A stretch of DNA of 64,000 bases from an uncultured Trueperaceae bacterium. Its GTDB lineage: Bacteria; Deinococcota; Deinococci; Deinococcales; Trueperaceae. Made by a program: the position numbers and the translations under genes. How positions within the stretch are numbered: the stretch's first letter is position 1; each line of letters opens with the position of its first letter. Below, piece by piece: positions 25,013 to 34,296 of this stretch. Location of the stretch: assembly GCA_913057685.1 (NCBI GenBank), contig CAJXOA010000006.1, positions 1 to 64,000 of the forward strand. Reading direction: 5' to 3'. The notes under the pieces were generated by a model, which was given only the letters and a program-made list of their open reading frames with translations, did not search any database and was not told the DNA's origin.

Positions 25013-26620
25013 CTAGCGGACGGCCTCCGGCACGCCCGCCGCCCCCCGCAACGGCGCGACGCCGTCCTTCACGAGCTTGTACTCGATCGCGTCGATCAAC
25101 GCCTGGTACGACGCGTCGATGATGTCGGTGCTCGCCCCCACCGTCCCCCAGGTGGCCTCCCCGTCGCCGTACTCCACCTGCACCCGAATGACGCTGGCGG
25201 TCCCGGTCTCCTCCCCCGACAACACCCGCACCTTGTAGTCGACCAACTCCAGGTCGGCGAGGGAGGGGTAGAACCGCTGGAGCGCCTTGCCGAGCGCCCG
25301 ATCGAGGGCGTTGACCGGCCCGTCGCCGTCGGCGGCGGTGTGCTCCTCGGCGTCGCCGACCGTCACCTTGATCGACGCCTCCGCGCGGGGGGCGCCGTCC
25401 GCGTCGCGCTTGTCGATGACGACCGTGAAGCCGCCCAGGTCGAAGTACGGCCGGTGCTCCCCGCGGACCTTCGCCGCCATCAGGCGGAACGACGCCTCCG
25501 CCCCCTCGAAGGCGTACCCGCGATGCTCGAGCTCCTTGAGTTTCGCGACGACCTCGCGCGCCCCCTCCCCCGCATCCGTGCCCTCGCCGGCGAACGGGCC
25601 CTCCCCCATCGCGAGGACGTTCGCGCGGCCCGACAGGTCGGAGACCAACACCCGCCGTTCGTTGCCGACCGCCTCGGGCGGGAGGTGCTCGTAGCTCTCC
25701 GGCCGCTTCGCGACGGCGGAGACGTGCACGCCCCCCTTGTGCGCGAAGGCGCCGTCACCGACGTACGGCGCGCGGGGGTTGGGCGACAGGTTCGCGCGTT
25801 CGTCGACGTAGCGCGCCAGCTCGCGGACGTGGGCGAGGTCCTGCGGTTGGTCGAACCCCATCTTGAAGGCGAGGTTCGCGGCGATCGACACGAGGTTGGC
25901 GTTCCCCGCGCGCTCGCCGTACCCCCCGATCGTGCCCTGCACGTGCCGGGCGCCCGCCTGCACCGCCGCCAGGCTGTTCGCGACCGCGAGCTCCGCGTCG
26001 TTGTGCGCGTGGATGCCGACCGGCACCCCCGACGCCGCCACCACCTCGCGGGTGCGCGCGGCGATCTCGTCCGGGAGGGTGCCGCCGTTCGTGTCGCACA
26101 GCACCACCCGCGCCGCGCCCCCCTCCAGCGCCGCGTCGAGGGTCGCCCGCGCGTAGGCGGCGTCGTCGCGCGCACCGTCGAAGTAGTGCTCGGCGTCGTA
26201 GACCACCTCGCGCCCCTGCGCGACGAGGAACGCGACGGAGTCGCGGATCATCGCCAGGTTCGTCTCCAGGTCGGTGCCGAGCGCCTCGCGGACGTGCAAC
26301 GTCCACGACTTCCCGAACACCGTCACGACCGGCGTCTCCGCCGCCACGAGCGCCGCGAGGTTCGCGTCGTCCTCCGCCGCGACCGCCTTGTGGCGGGTGC
26401 TGCCGAACGCCGCGAGGCGGGCGCGCGCCAGCGGCACGTCCCGCATCCGCGCGAAGAACTCGACGTCGCGCGGGTTGGAGCCCGGCCAGCCCCCCTCGAT
26501 CAGGTCGACGCCGAACGCGTCGAGGCGCCCCGCGACCGCGACCTTGTCGGCGCTCGTGAGGGCGAAGCCGATCCCCTGCGTTCCGTCCCGCAGGGTCGTG
26601 TCGTAGATCTCGACGCTCAC
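25013..26620 (-). CDS. cimA: (R)-citramalate synthase
   Basis: 535 residues, HMG-CoA-lyase-like TIM barrel. It is distinguished from LeuA by [36 protein letters not shown] and [13 protein letters not shown], which are hallmarks of CimA. A C-terminal LeuA-type regulatory domain (about 400-520) is present. It condenses pyruvate and acetyl-CoA to citramalate, feeding 2-oxobutyrate formation for isoleucine without threonine deaminase. It is the last gene of the ilv-leu operon; its GTG overlaps the leuA stop by 4 nt. Substrate choice is inferred from motif type. Confidence 0.9.
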   Translation of the reverse strand: MSVEIYDTTLRDGTQGIGFALTSADKVAVAGRLDAFGVDLIEGGWPGSNPRDVEFFARMRDVPLARARLAAFGSTRHKAVAAEDDANLAALVAAETPVVTVFGKSWTLHVREALGTDLETNLAMIRDSVAFLVAQGREVVYDAEHYFDGARDDAAYARATLDAALEGGAARVVLCDTNGGTLPDEIAARTREVVAASGVPVGIHAHNDAELAVANSLAAVQAGARHVQGTIGGYGERAGNANLVSIAANLAFKMGFDQPQDLAHVRELARYVDERANLSPNPRAPYVGDGAFAHKGGVHVSAVAKRPESYEHLPPEAVGNERRVLVSDLSGRANVLAMGEGPFAGEGTDAGEGAREVVAKLKELEHRGYAFEGAEASFRLMAAKVRGEHRPYFDLGGFTVVIDKRDADGAPRAEASIKVTVGDAEEHTAADGDGPVNALDRALGKALQRFYPSLADLELVDYKVRVLSGEETGTASVIRVQVEYGDGEATWGTVGASTDIIDASYQALIDAIEYKLVKDGVAPLRGAAGVPEAVR

Positions 26621-28212
26621 GGGGTCGGCGCGCCGGTCGCCCCGTCGGGGGCCGGTGCGGCGTCCTCCGGACGCGTTCCGCCGACCGGCCGTCCCAGGCC
26701 GGCCGCCAGCTTGTTCATCGCCTCGAGGTACGCCTTCGCCGACGCCTCCACGACGTCGGTCGACAGCCCGCGGGCGTGGACCACGTGGTCGTCCTGCCGA
26801 GCGCGGACGGTGACCTCGCCGAGCGCGTCCTTGCCGTGCCCGACCGACCGGATCTCGTACGACTCCAGCCGCAACGTCCGCCCCGTCAACCGCTCGATCG
26901 CGTGGTAGATGGCGTCGACCGGGCCGTCGCCGACCGCCGCCTCCTCGTGCGCGACGCCGTCGACCTCGACCTCGACCGTCGCGACCGGCGTGACGCCGGT
27001 CCCGCTCTGGAACTGCACGCGCTTCAGCGCGTACGTCTCCGGCACGCGCGTCGTTTCGGCGTCGACGAGCGCGCGGATGTCCTCGCTCGTGACCGACGCC
27101 TTGCGGTCGGCGAGGTCCTTGAACTGCGCGAACAGGCGGTCGAGGTCGTCGTCCTCCAACTCGCCGTAGCCGAGGTCCTGCAGCGTCGCGCGGAAGGCGC
27201 GACGGCCGGAGTGCTTGCCCATGACGAGGACGCCGGCGTCGCGACCGACGGTCTCCGCGGACATGATCTCGTACGTCTCGACCGCCTTGATGACGCCGTC
27301 CTGGTGGATGCCGGACTCGTGCGCGAAGGCGTTGTCGCCGACGACCGCCTTGTTGGGCGGCACCACCATGCCGGTCATCATCGACACCATCCGCGACGTC
27401 CGGTACAGCTCGCGGGTCGCGACGCCGGTCGCGTGCCCCCAGACGTCCTTACGGGTCTCGAGCGCCATGACGATCTCCTCGAGGCTGGCGTTCCCCGCCC
27501 GCTCACCGATCCCGTTCAGGGTGCACTCGACCTGCGTCGCGCCGGCGCGGACGCCCGCCAACGAGTTCGCGACCGCCATGCCGAGGTCGTCGTGACAGTG
27601 CGTCGACAGGTCGACGTTCCGCAACGCCGGGACCGCCTCCAGGAGGCGTTCGATCAACGCGCCGTACTCCCACGGCGTCATGTAGCCGACCGTGTCGGGC
27701 ACGTTGATGGTGGTCGCGCCCGCCTCGACGGTCGCCGCGAAGATCGCTTCGAGGAACGCCGGGTCGCTGCGGCCGGCGTCCTCCGCGCTGAACTCGACGT
27801 CGTCGACGAACGTCTTCGCGAAGGTGACGGCGTCCACCGCCCGCTGCAGGACCGCGTCGGGCGTGCTCTGCAGCTTCTTCTCGATGTGGATGGGGCTCGT
27901 CGCGATGAACGTGTGGATGCGGGGGGCGGCGGCGGTCTCGAGCGCGGCGGCGGCCCGCTCGATGTCGCCCTGGTGGGCGCGGGCGAGGCCGGCGACGACG
28001 ACGTCGGCGTTCTCCTCCGCCGTCACCCGGGCGATCTCCGAGACGCTCTCGAAGTCGCCGGGGGACGCGACGGGGAAGCCGGCCTCGATCACGTCCACCC
28101 CGAGCCGCGCGAGCTGCCGTGCGATCTCGCGTTTCTCGCGCAGGTTGAGCGTGACGCCGGGGCTCTGTTCGCCGTCGCGCAGGGTCGTGTCGAAGATCTT
28201 GATGCGGGCCAT
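26617..28212 (-). CDS. leuA: 2-isopropylmalate synthase
   Basis: 531 residues. The catalytic barrel shows [30 protein letters not shown], the metal-binding [13 protein letters not shown] and [15 protein letters not shown]-terminal allosteric domain (about 385-510) normally binds leucine for feedback inhibition. It condenses 2-oxoisovalerate with acetyl-CoA at the leucine branch point. An SD (GGGAGGT) precedes the ATG, and the gene follows ilvC after 34 nt. Having leuA and cimA paralogues side by side gives one operon both the leucine and the threonine-independent isoleucine entry steps. Confidence 0.95.
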   Translation of the reverse strand: MARIKIFDTTLRDGEQSPGVTLNLREKREIARQLARLGVDVIEAGFPVASPGDFESVSEIARVTAEENADVVVAGLARAHQGDIERAAAALETAAAPRIHTFIATSPIHIEKKLQSTPDAVLQRAVDAVTFAKTFVDDVEFSAEDAGRSDPAFLEAIFAATVEAGATTINVPDTVGYMTPWEYGALIERLLEAVPALRNVDLSTHCHDDLGMAVANSLAGVRAGATQVECTLNGIGERAGNASLEEIVMALETRKDVWGHATGVATRELYRTSRMVSMMTGMVVPPNKAVVGDNAFAHESGIHQDGVIKAVETYEIMSAETVGRDAGVLVMGKHSGRRAFRATLQDLGYGELEDDDLDRLFAQFKDLADRKASVTSEDIRALVDAETTRVPETYALKRVQFQSGTGVTPVATVEVEVDGVAHEEAAVGDGPVDAIYHAIERLTGRTLRLESYEIRSVGHGKDALGEVTVRARQDDHVVHARGLSTDVVEASAKAYLEAMNKLAAGLGRPVGGTRPEDAAPAPDGATGAPTP

Positions 28213-28246
28213 GGGACGTACCTCCCGGGGGCGGGGTGCGGGGTGC

Positions 28247-29239
28247 CTACGACGCGATGAAGGACATCATCTTGCGTAGTCGCTTGCCCACGGTCGCCAC
28301 CAGGCTGCGGTCGCTGGCCGCGCGTTCGGTCTTCAGGCGCGGCTGCCCGACCCGGTTCTCGAGCAGGAACTCCTGCGCGAAGGTGCCGTTGCGGATCTCC
28401 TCGAGCACGTCGCGCATCTCCGCGCGGGTCTCCTCGGTGATGATGCGCTTGCCGGTCCGGTAGTCGCCGTACTCGGCGGTGTTGCTGATCGAGTGCCGCA
28501 TCGTCTCGAAGCCGCCCTCGTAGATCAGGTCGACGATCAACTTCATTTCGTGCACGCACTCGAAGTAGGCGATCTCCGGCTGGTAGCCCGCCTCGACGAG
28601 GGTGTCGAAGCCGGCCTGCATGAGTTCGCTGACGCCGCCGCACAGCACCGCCTGCTCGCCGAACAGGTCGGTTTCGGTCTCCTCGCGGAACGTCGTCTCG
28701 AGCGCCCCGCCGCGCGTCCCGCCGATCGCCTTGGCGTACGCCAGGGCGCGCGGCATCGCTTCGCCCGTCGCGTCGACGTCGACGGCGACGAGGCACGGGA
28801 CGCCGCCCCCCTCGACGAACACGCGGCGCACCAGGTGCCCCGGGCCCTTCGGCGCGATCATGACGACGTCGACGCCCTCGGGGGGCGTGACCTGGTGGAA
28901 GACGCGGTTGAAGCCGTGCGCGAAGGCGAGGGCGTTCCCCGGCTCCAGGTTCGGGGCGACGTCGGTCGCGTAGACCTCCCCCTGGATCTCGTCGGGCAGC
29001 AGCACCATCACCAGGTCCCCGGCCTTCGCGGCGTCCGCGATGCTGGTGACCTTCAGGCCGGCGGCTTCCGCGTCGGCGCGGGAGGAGGAGCCCTCCCGCA
29101 GGCCGACGACGACGTCGAGACCGGAGGCGTGGGCGTTCAGGGCGTGGGCGTGGCCCTGCGAGCCGAACCCGAGGATGGCGATGGTCTTGCCCTGCAGGAC
29201 CTGCAGGTTCGCGTCGTCGTCGTAGTAGATGGTGGCCAT
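28247..29239 (-). CDS. ilvC: ketol-acid reductoisomerase
   Basis: 330 residues, class I (short) KARI. The Rossmann motif [14 protein letters not shown] and the cofactor loop [14 protein letters not shown] (Ser-rich, NADPH type) open the protein. Later come [12 protein letters not shown], the all-helical C-terminal knot and Mg-binding acids in [20 protein letters not shown] and [14 protein letters not shown]. It reduces and isomerises acetolactate or acetohydroxybutyrate. An SD (AAGGAG) precedes the ATG. A C-rich 94-nt gap separates it from ilvN, with no promoter I can see. Confidence 0.97.
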   Translation of the reverse strand: MATIYYDDDANLQVLQGKTIAILGFGSQGHAHALNAHASGLDVVVGLREGSSSRADAEAAGLKVTSIADAAKAGDLVMVLLPDEIQGEVYATDVAPNLEPGNALAFAHGFNRVFHQVTPPEGVDVVMIAPKGPGHLVRRVFVEGGGVPCLVAVDVDATGEAMPRALAYAKAIGGTRGGALETTFREETETDLFGEQAVLCGGVSELMQAGFDTLVEAGYQPEIAYFECVHEMKLIVDLIYEGGFETMRHSISNTAEYGDYRTGKRIITEETRAEMRDVLEEIRNGTFAQEFLLENRVGQPRLKTERAASDRSLVATVGKRLRKMMSFIAS

Positions 29240-29333
29240 GGTGCTCCTTCGAGGGGGATGGGGATGGGGTGCGGTCGGGATGCGGTCGGAATCCGATCGG
29301 GATCCGGTGGGGTGCGGAGGCGGGGCGAGGGCG

Positions 29334-29885
29334 TCAGGTCACGTCGGCCCGCTCCGGCGGGGCGACCGCGTCGCCGCGCCCCCCGTTCCGACCCGCGCTG
29401 CGCGGCAGCGCGATCCGGCCGGTCCGAATGAGTTCGACGATCCCGAAATCCTGCATCTGGTCGATGAAGGCGTCCATCTTGCCCTCGTCGCCGGTGAGTT
29501 CGAACACGAGCGCGCGCCGCGAGACGTCGACGATCCGGGCGCGGAAGTCCTGCGCGATCTGCCGCAACTCGACGCGTTCGTCGGGCCCGCGCACCGCGAC
29601 CTTGATGAGCATCAGTTCGCGGTCGACGAAGTTCGTTTCGGTGTGGTCGACGACCTTGAGGACGTCGACGAGCTTCTGCAGCTGCTTCTGGACCTGCTCG
29701 ATCGTCGCCGGGTCGCCGTCGACGACGAACGTCGTGCGGCTGAGGCCGGGGGTCTCCGACTCCGCGACGGACAACGACGCGATGTTGAAGCCGCGCCGCG
29801 CGAACAGGCCGGCGATGCGCACGAGGACGCCCGGTTCGTCGCGGACGGTGACGGAGATGACGCGGCGGCTGGAGGGGGCGCTCAC
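29334..29885 (-). CDS. ilvN: acetolactate synthase small (regulatory) subunit
   Basis: 183 residues. The N-terminal ACT domain (about 8-80; [31 protein letters not shown]) binds valine for feedback inhibition. The C-terminal IlvN domain (about 85-165) activates the catalytic subunit ([26 protein letters not shown]). The GTG start overlaps the ilvB stop by 4 nt, consistent with stoichiometric coupling. The last 20 residues are a low-complexity extension. Confidence 0.95.
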   Translation of the reverse strand: MSAPSSRRVISVTVRDEPGVLVRIAGLFARRGFNIASLSVAESETPGLSRTTFVVDGDPATIEQVQKQLQKLVDVLKVVDHTETNFVDRELMLIKVAVRGPDERVELRQIAQDFRARIVDVSRRALVFELTGDEGKMDAFIDQMQDFGIVELIRTGRIALPRSAGRNGGRGDAVAPPERADVT

Positions 29886-31573
29886 GAGGTCGCCTCGGCG
29901 TCGGGCTCCTGGTCGCCGATCATCATTTCGTCCACCCCGGCGCCGGCGGGGATCATCGGGAAGACCTTCTCGGATTCGTACACCACGAAGTTCAGCAGCG
30001 CCGGCCCGCCGCGCGCCACGACCTCGGGCACGAGCGCCTGCGCGGTCTCGCGATCGAAGACGTTGTGGCCCTCGATGCCGTACGCCTCGGCGACCTTCGC
30101 GAAGTCGGGGTTGCTGTCGGCGAGGAAGATCTCGCTGTAGCGCTGGGCGTGGAACAGCTCCTGCCACTGCCGCACCATCCCCAGCACCCCGTTGTTGGTG
30201 ATGGCGATGAAGATCGGCAGGTCGTGCTTGCGGATCGTCGCGAGCTCCTGGATGTTCATCTGGATGCTGCCGTCCCCGGCGATCAGGACGACCGGCGTCC
30301 CGGGGTTCGCGAACGCCGCCCCGATCGCGGCGGGCAGGCCGAAGCCCATCGTGCCCAACCCACCGGACGTGATCCAGGTGCGCGGCGCGTTCGTCGGGTA
30401 GAGGCGCGCGGCGAACATCTGGTGCTGCCCGACGTCGGTCGCGACGATCGCGTCGGACCCGACGACGTCGCGCATCAGCTCGATGACCTCCTGGCTGACG
30501 AGCGGCTTTTCGGTCTTGTAGCGCTCCGGGTAGCGCGCCTTCCACTCGCGCAGTTGCGCCCACCACGGCTCGACGTCGAGGGGGCCGAGCTCGTCGGCGA
30601 GGCGCGGCAGGACGTCGCGCAGGTCGCCGACCACCGGCACGTGCGCGTGCACGAGCTTCGAGATCTCCGCCGGGTCGACGTCGATGTGCACGACCGTCGC
30701 GTTCGGCGCGAAGCGACTGATCTTGCCGGTGACGCGGTCGTCGAAGCGCAGGCCCGCCCCGATGATGAGGTCGCAGTGCGTGATGGCGCGGTTCGACGTG
30801 ACGGTGCCGTGCATGCCCGGCATGCCGAGCGACTGGTCGCGCCCGGCGGGGTAGGCGCCGATCCCCATCAGGGTCGTGATGACCGGCACGCCGAGGCGTT
30901 CGGCGAACGCCATGACCTCGGGCGCGGCGACCTGCCCCCCGCCGCCGACCATCAACACCGGGCGTTCCGCGGCGCGGATCGCCTCCGCCGCCTTGCGGAT
31001 CTGGCCGGCGTGCCCCGACCACGTCGGTTGGAAGCCGGGCAGGTCCACCTCGATCTCCGCGTCGACGTCCCCCTCGAACGCCGCCTGTTGGACGTCCTTG
31101 GGGATGTCGACCAGGACCGGGCCGGGCCGGCCGGTGGTGGCGATGTGGAACGCTTCGGCGATGACGCGCGGCAGGTCCTCGACGCGCTTGACGAGGAAGT
31201 TGTGCTTCGTGACGGGGCCGGTGATGCCGTAGACGTCCGCCTCCTGGAAGGCGTCGGTCCCGATGAGGCTGGTGGGGACGTTCCCGGTGATCGCGACGAC
31301 GGCGCTGCTGTCCATCATCGCGGTCGCGAGGCCGGTCACCAGGTTCGTCGCCCCCGGACCGCTCGTGGCGATCACGACGCCGGGCTTCCCCGACGCCCGG
31401 TAGTAGGCGTCGGCGGCGTGCGCGCCGGCCTGCTCGTGGCGCACCAGGACGTGACGGACGTTGCCGTCGTAGATGGCGTCGTAGACGGGCATGATCGCGC
31501 CGCCGGGATGGCCGAACGCCACCTCGACCCCATGGCGTTCCAGCGCGCGGATGACGACTTCGGCACCGTTCAT
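29882..31573 (-). CDS. ilvB: acetolactate synthase catalytic subunit
   Basis: 563 residues, ThDP enzyme. The N-terminal domain holds the activating Glu in VRHEQAGAHAADAYYRASG and ATSGPGATNLVTG. A central FAD/nucleotide domain follows, then the ThDP motif GDGSIQMNIQELATI and ITNNGVLGMVRQWQELF. It makes acetolactate or acetohydroxybutyrate, the first common step to valine, leucine and isoleucine. A GGAGGAA SD stands 4 nt before ATG 31573. Upstream lie a terminator hairpin, a short leader peptide gene and a consensus promoter, so expression is probably controlled by attenuation. Confidence 0.97.
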   Translation of the reverse strand: MNGAEVVIRALERHGVEVAFGHPGGAIMPVYDAIYDGNVRHVLVRHEQAGAHAADAYYRASGKPGVVIATSGPGATNLVTGLATAMMDSSAVVAITGNVPTSLIGTDAFQEADVYGITGPVTKHNFLVKRVEDLPRVIAEAFHIATTGRPGPVLVDIPKDVQQAAFEGDVDAEIEVDLPGFQPTWSGHAGQIRKAAEAIRAAERPVLMVGGGGQVAAPEVMAFAERLGVPVITTLMGIGAYPAGRDQSLGMPGMHGTVTSNRAITHCDLIIGAGLRFDDRVTGKISRFAPNATVVHIDVDPAEISKLVHAHVPVVGDLRDVLPRLADELGPLDVEPWWAQLREWKARYPERYKTEKPLVSQEVIELMRDVVGSDAIVATDVGQHQMFAARLYPTNAPRTWITSGGLGTMGFGLPAAIGAAFANPGTPVVLIAGDGSIQMNIQELATIRKHDLPIFIAITNNGVLGMVRQWQELFHAQRYSEIFLADSNPDFAKVAEAYGIEGHNVFDRETAQALVPEVVARGGPALLNFVVYESEKVFPMIPAGAGVDEMMIGDQEPDAEATS

Positions 31574-31615
31574 GGTTCCTCCTCGGCCCGAACGCGAGCG
31601 ACGTTCCGGGCGGGG

Positions 31616-31654
31616 CACGAAAACGTCCCACCGAGGTGCGGTCGGTGGGACGTC
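31616..31654 (-). terminator. intrinsic terminator/attenuator in the ilvB leader
   Basis: A perfect 12-bp stem (31623-31634 pairing with 31642-31653; arm CGTCCCACCGA) with a 7-nt loop is followed on the minus strand by TTTTCG. It lies between the leader peptide stop (31681) and the ilvB SD, about 40-50 nt before the ilvB ATG. It is the only hairpin with a U-tract I found in the window. Confidence 0.8.
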
Positions 31655-31680
31655 GCTTCGTGCGTGGCGTGATGCAACGA

Positions 31681-31761
31681 CTACGCAGCGGGCCCCGAAC
31701 CCCGTAGGCCTACGACCACGACGGTCGAGACGATCCGGAGGGGGGCTGCGACGTTGCTCAC
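31681..31761 (-). CDS. ilv operon leader peptide (attenuation)
   Basis: 26 codons, from GTG 31761 to TAG 31681. Nine of 26 residues are branched-chain (Val4, Leu8, Ile10, Val11, Val14-17, Leu19), including four consecutive Val codons (GTC GTG GTC GTA). It ends 27 nt before the terminator stem. The GTG lies 8 nt after the -10 box, so the transcript appears to begin at or next to the start codon. This is the arrangement of classical ilv leaders (ilvB ivbL, ilvGMEDA), where slow translation of Val/Leu/Ile codons prevents terminator formation. It is too short to be judged by homology. The call rests on composition and position. Confidence 0.72.
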   Translation of the reverse strand: MSNVAAPLRIVSTVVVVGLRGSGPAA

Positions 31762-31769
31762 TGGGGCGC

Positions 31770-31798
31770 ACGATACAGGCTGCTAGCGTCGGTGTCAA
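31770..31798 (-). promoter_or_regulatory. ilvB operon promoter, TTGACA-N17-TATCGT
   Basis: -35 TTGACA at 31798-31793 and -10 TATCGT at 31775-31770, with a 17-nt spacer. It is identical in hexamers and spacing to the gltB promoter. The predicted start is at about 31762, immediately before or at the leader peptide GTG. Confidence 0.82.
31781..31789 (+). promoter_or_regulatory. possible extended -10 for spoVS, TGC-TAGCGT
   Basis: TGCTAGCGT lies inside the spacer of the oppositely oriented ilvB promoter, about 60 nt before the spoVS GTG. No -35 is evident. If used, the two promoters cannot be occupied together. Confidence 0.35.
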
Positions 31799-31848
31799 CG
31801 CGCGCGCGCCGTCGCCGACGGCCGCCGCGGCCCCTTGGGAGGTGGCCC

Positions 31849-32190
31849 GTGGAAGTGCTTCGCGTCTCCGCAACGTCCAGACCCCACGCCGTGGCGGGCG
31901 CGATCGCCGGCGTCCTGCGCCGCGATCGCGCCGTCGCCGTCCAAGCGATCGGCGCCGCCGCCGTCAACCAGGCGGTCAAGGCCCTCGCCGTCGCCCGCGG
32001 GTACCTCGTCGAGGACCGCCTCGAGCTGTCCGCGACCCCGGCCTTCGTGACGCTGGAGCTGCACGGCGATGAGCGCACCGCGGTGCACCTGCAGGTCGCC
32101 GCCCGCCCGCAGGCGGACGGCGTGGGGGCGGCGCCCCCGCCCGCGCCGCAGCCGACCGTGGCGGCGCACCCCGACGCCGGCCTCGACTGA
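31849..32190 (+). CDS. SpoVS-like (stage V sporulation protein S) nucleic-acid-binding protein
   Basis: 113 residues. The SpoVS fold is clear in VEVLRVSATSRPHAVAGAIAGVL, VQAIGAAAVNQAVKALAVARG and PAFVTLELHGDERTAVHLQV, the last being the Alba-like end of the family. A 25-residue Pro/Ala tail follows. GTG 31849 is chosen because GGGAGG precedes it and homologues begin at this valine. SpoVS proteins occur in non-sporulating Deinococcota and Thermus, where they are thought to bind nucleic acid. The gene is divergent from the ilv operon. Confidence 0.88.
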   Translation: MEVLRVSATSRPHAVAGAIAGVLRRDRAVAVQAIGAAAVNQAVKALAVARGYLVEDRLELSATPAFVTLELHGDERTAVHLQVAARPQADGVGAAPPPAPQPTVAAHPDAGLD

Positions 32191-32231
32191 CGACGGTCGC
32201 CTGGACGGCGGCGGCGCGTGAGGCGAACGCG

Positions 32232-32237
32232 TACACT
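32232..32237 (+). promoter_or_regulatory. -10 box TACACT upstream of the zinc metallopeptidase gene
   Basis: TACACT lies about 84 nt before ATG 32321. No convincing -35 is present. The gene has its own GGGAGGT SD, so an ordinary leader is expected. Confidence 0.45.
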
Positions 32238-32320
32238 GGGTTCTCGAACGGCGGTGGACCGCCCGGCCTCGCGACCCGCGCGGCCGAGGACGGCGTCCGC
32301 CGACCCTCGGGAGGTCCACG

Positions 32321-32980
32321 ATGTTCGCGATCTTCATCCTCATGATGGTCCTGACCCTCGGGGCGCAGTGGTACCTGCGCTCCACCTTCGGCACCTGGTC
32401 GAAGAAGGCCAACACCGCCGGCCTCACCGGCCGCGATACCGCCCGGACGATCCTCCGCAAGCACGGCCTGGACGACACCGTCGCCATCGAGCAGGTCAAG
32501 GGCGAACTCAGCGACCACTACGACCCCACCAAGCGGGTCGTGCGCCTCTCCGACCCGATCCACTCCCAAGCGTCGGTCGCCGGCATGGCGGTCGCCGCCC
32601 ACGAGGTCGGGCACGCCCTGCAGCACGCCAACGCCTACGCCCCCCTGCAGTGGCGCAGCGCCCTGATGCCGGTCGCCAACATCGGTGGGCAGTTCGGGCC
32701 GTACCTGGCGATCTTCGGCCTGATGTTGGGCGCGTCGGGCCTCCTGAACGTCGGCATCGTGCTGTTCGGGGCCGCCGTCGCCTTCCAGCTGGTGACGCTA
32801 CCGATCGAGTTCGACGCCTCGCGCCGCGCGCTCGCGGAAATGCGCGACCTCGGCATCGTCACGCAGAACGATGCGGGCGGCGCCCGCGCGGTGCTGAACG
32901 CCGCAGCGCTCACGTACGTCGCCGCCGCCGCCGGCAGCGTGATGTACCTGCTGTACTTCATCCTCATGGCTCGCCGCTGA
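32321..32980 (+). CDS. YugP-family membrane zinc metallopeptidase
   Basis: 219 residues. An N-terminal TM helix (2-17) is followed by the peptidase core with HEVGH (H94, E95, H98) preceded by SVAGMAVAA. Then come two or three TM helices (about 120-160 and 198-216). This is the neutral zinc metallopeptidase family typified by Bacillus YugP. Substrates are unknown. The active site faces the cytoplasm or membrane interface in topology predictions of the family. A GGGAGG SD precedes the ATG. rsmB starts 8 nt downstream of its stop, so they may be co-transcribed. Confidence 0.85.
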   Translation: MFAIFILMMVLTLGAQWYLRSTFGTWSKKANTAGLTGRDTARTILRKHGLDDTVAIEQVKGELSDHYDPTKRVVRLSDPIHSQASVAGMAVAAHEVGHALQHANAYAPLQWRSALMPVANIGGQFGPYLAIFGLMLGASGLLNVGIVLFGAAVAFQLVTLPIEFDASRRALAEMRDLGIVTQNDAGGARAVLNAAALTYVAAAAGSVMYLLYFILMARR

Positions 32981-32988
32981 CGCGCGGC

Positions 32989-34296
32989 GTGGGCGACGCC
33001 CACCCCGCCGGCCCGCCCGGGACCCCGCGCGACGTCGCCCACGCCGTCGCCGTCACCGCGGCGCGGTCGGGACGCCTCGCGCGCGCCCTCGGGCGCGCCC
33101 TCGACCGCAGCGGCCTCGTCGGCCGCGACCGTTCCGCCGTCACCGACCTCGTGTACGGCGAGGCGCGCTGGCGTCGCTGGCTCGACGCGGCCCTCGCCCC
33201 CCACCTGTCCGACCCGGACGCCCTCCCGCCCGACGTCCGCGTCCTCCTGCGCCTCGGGGCGTACGACCGCCTGAAGCGCGGCACCCCCGCGCACGCCGCG
33301 ACGTCGTCCTGGGTGGACGTCGCGCACCGCCGCACCCCCCGCTTCGCGAAGCTCGCGAACGCCGTGCTGCGGCGCGTCGCGCCCCCCGAAGCGCCCTCCC
33401 CCGCCCTCCGCGCGTCGCTGCCCGACGCCCCGTACGACCGCTACCACGCCGCCCTCGGGCACGACACCGACGCGGCGCTCCTGGCGATGCGGACGCCCGG
33501 CCCCACCTGGCTCGCCGGCCTCGCGCCCGACGCCGAGACGCTCCTCCGCGCCGACGGTGCCGACGTCGCCGCCGGCCCCGTGCCCGGCACCTGGCGGGTC
33601 CGCACCCCGCAGCGGATCGGCGACCTCGCCGCCTTCGAACGCGGGCGCGTCCAACCGATGAACCCCGCCTCGACGCTCGTGACGCACGCCCTCGAGGCGC
33701 CCCCCGGCGCGCGCGTCCTGGACCTCGCCAGCGGGCGCGGCATCAAGGCCGCCGTCCTCGCCGCCGCCGGCGCCGACGTCCAGGCGGTCGAGCGCGACCC
33801 CGGCAAGCTCGCGCAGGCGGCGCGCAACCAGGCGCGGCTCGGGGTCGAGGTCGCCGCCCGCGCCGCCGACCTCCTCGACCCCGCCACCGCCGCCGACCTC
33901 GCCCGCACGCCCGCGCCGTACGTGCTGCTCGACGCACCGTGCAGCGGCTCCGGGACGCTCCGCGGGCACCCGGAGATCGCCGACCGCCTCGACGTCGCCG
34001 ACCTCCCCCGCCTGGCGGACGTCCAGCGCCGCCTCCTGCACGTCGCCGCGGACGCCACCACGGTCGGCGGGACGCTGGTGTACGCCACCTGCTCGCTGTT
34101 CGCCGAGGAGGGCCCCGACGTCGTGCGCGCCGTCGCCGCGGAACGCGGCGACCTCGAGGTCGACCCGCCCGCCCTCGCCACCTGGGCGCCGGACGTCCCC
34201 CTCCACCCCACCGACGTCGGCACCTTCACGCTGCCCCTGGACGGCCTCGACGGCTTCTACGTCGCCCGCCTCCGCCGGACCGGAGGCGGCGCGTGA
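32989..34296 (+). CDS. rsmB: 16S rRNA (cytosine-C5) methyltransferase, RsmB-like
   Basis: 435 residues. An N-terminal NusB-like helical domain (about 10-130) precedes the Fmu/NOL1 Rossmann methyltransferase: SAM motif VLDLASGRGIKAAVLA, then DAPCSGSGTLRGHPE with the assisting cysteine and YATCSLFAEEG with the catalytic cysteine. It methylates C967-equivalent 16S rRNA in the family. The GTG start lies 8 nt after the previous stop. The beta-CASP gene overlaps its stop by 4 nt, grouping two RNA enzymes. Confidence 0.9.
   Translation: MGDAHPAGPPGTPRDVAHAVAVTAARSGRLARALGRALDRSGLVGRDRSAVTDLVYGEARWRRWLDAALAPHLSDPDALPPDVRVLLRLGAYDRLKRGTPAHAATSSWVDVAHRRTPRFAKLANAVLRRVAPPEAPSPALRASLPDAPYDRYHAALGHDTDAALLAMRTPGPTWLAGLAPDAETLLRADGADVAAGPVPGTWRVRTPQRIGDLAAFERGRVQPMNPASTLVTHALEAPPGARVLDLASGRGIKAAVLAAAGADVQAVERDPGKLAQAARNQARLGVEVAARAADLLDPATAADLARTPAPYVLLDAPCSGSGTLRGHPEIADRLDVADLPRLADVQRRLLHVAADATTVGGTLVYATCSLFAEEGPDVVRAVAAERGDLEVDPPALATWAPDVPLHPTDVGTFTLPLDGLDGFYVARLRRTGGGA

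Noticed and set aside
18834-25016. 2060-codon plus-strand open frame across the kinase and antisense to gltB
   Set aside because: It is a shadow of two well-supported genes. Its low-complexity translation lacks any domain.
31616-31800. T-box riboswitch upstream of ilvB
   Set aside because: The 3' terminator arm contains GGTGGGAC, reminiscent of a T-box, but it is in the wrong arm, the leader is only about 140 nt, and I see no Stem I motifs. The leader peptide explains the layout better.
31849-32190. Evidence for sporulation from SpoVS
   Set aside because: SpoVS homologues occur in non-sporulating Deinococcota and Thermus, and no other sporulation gene is present.
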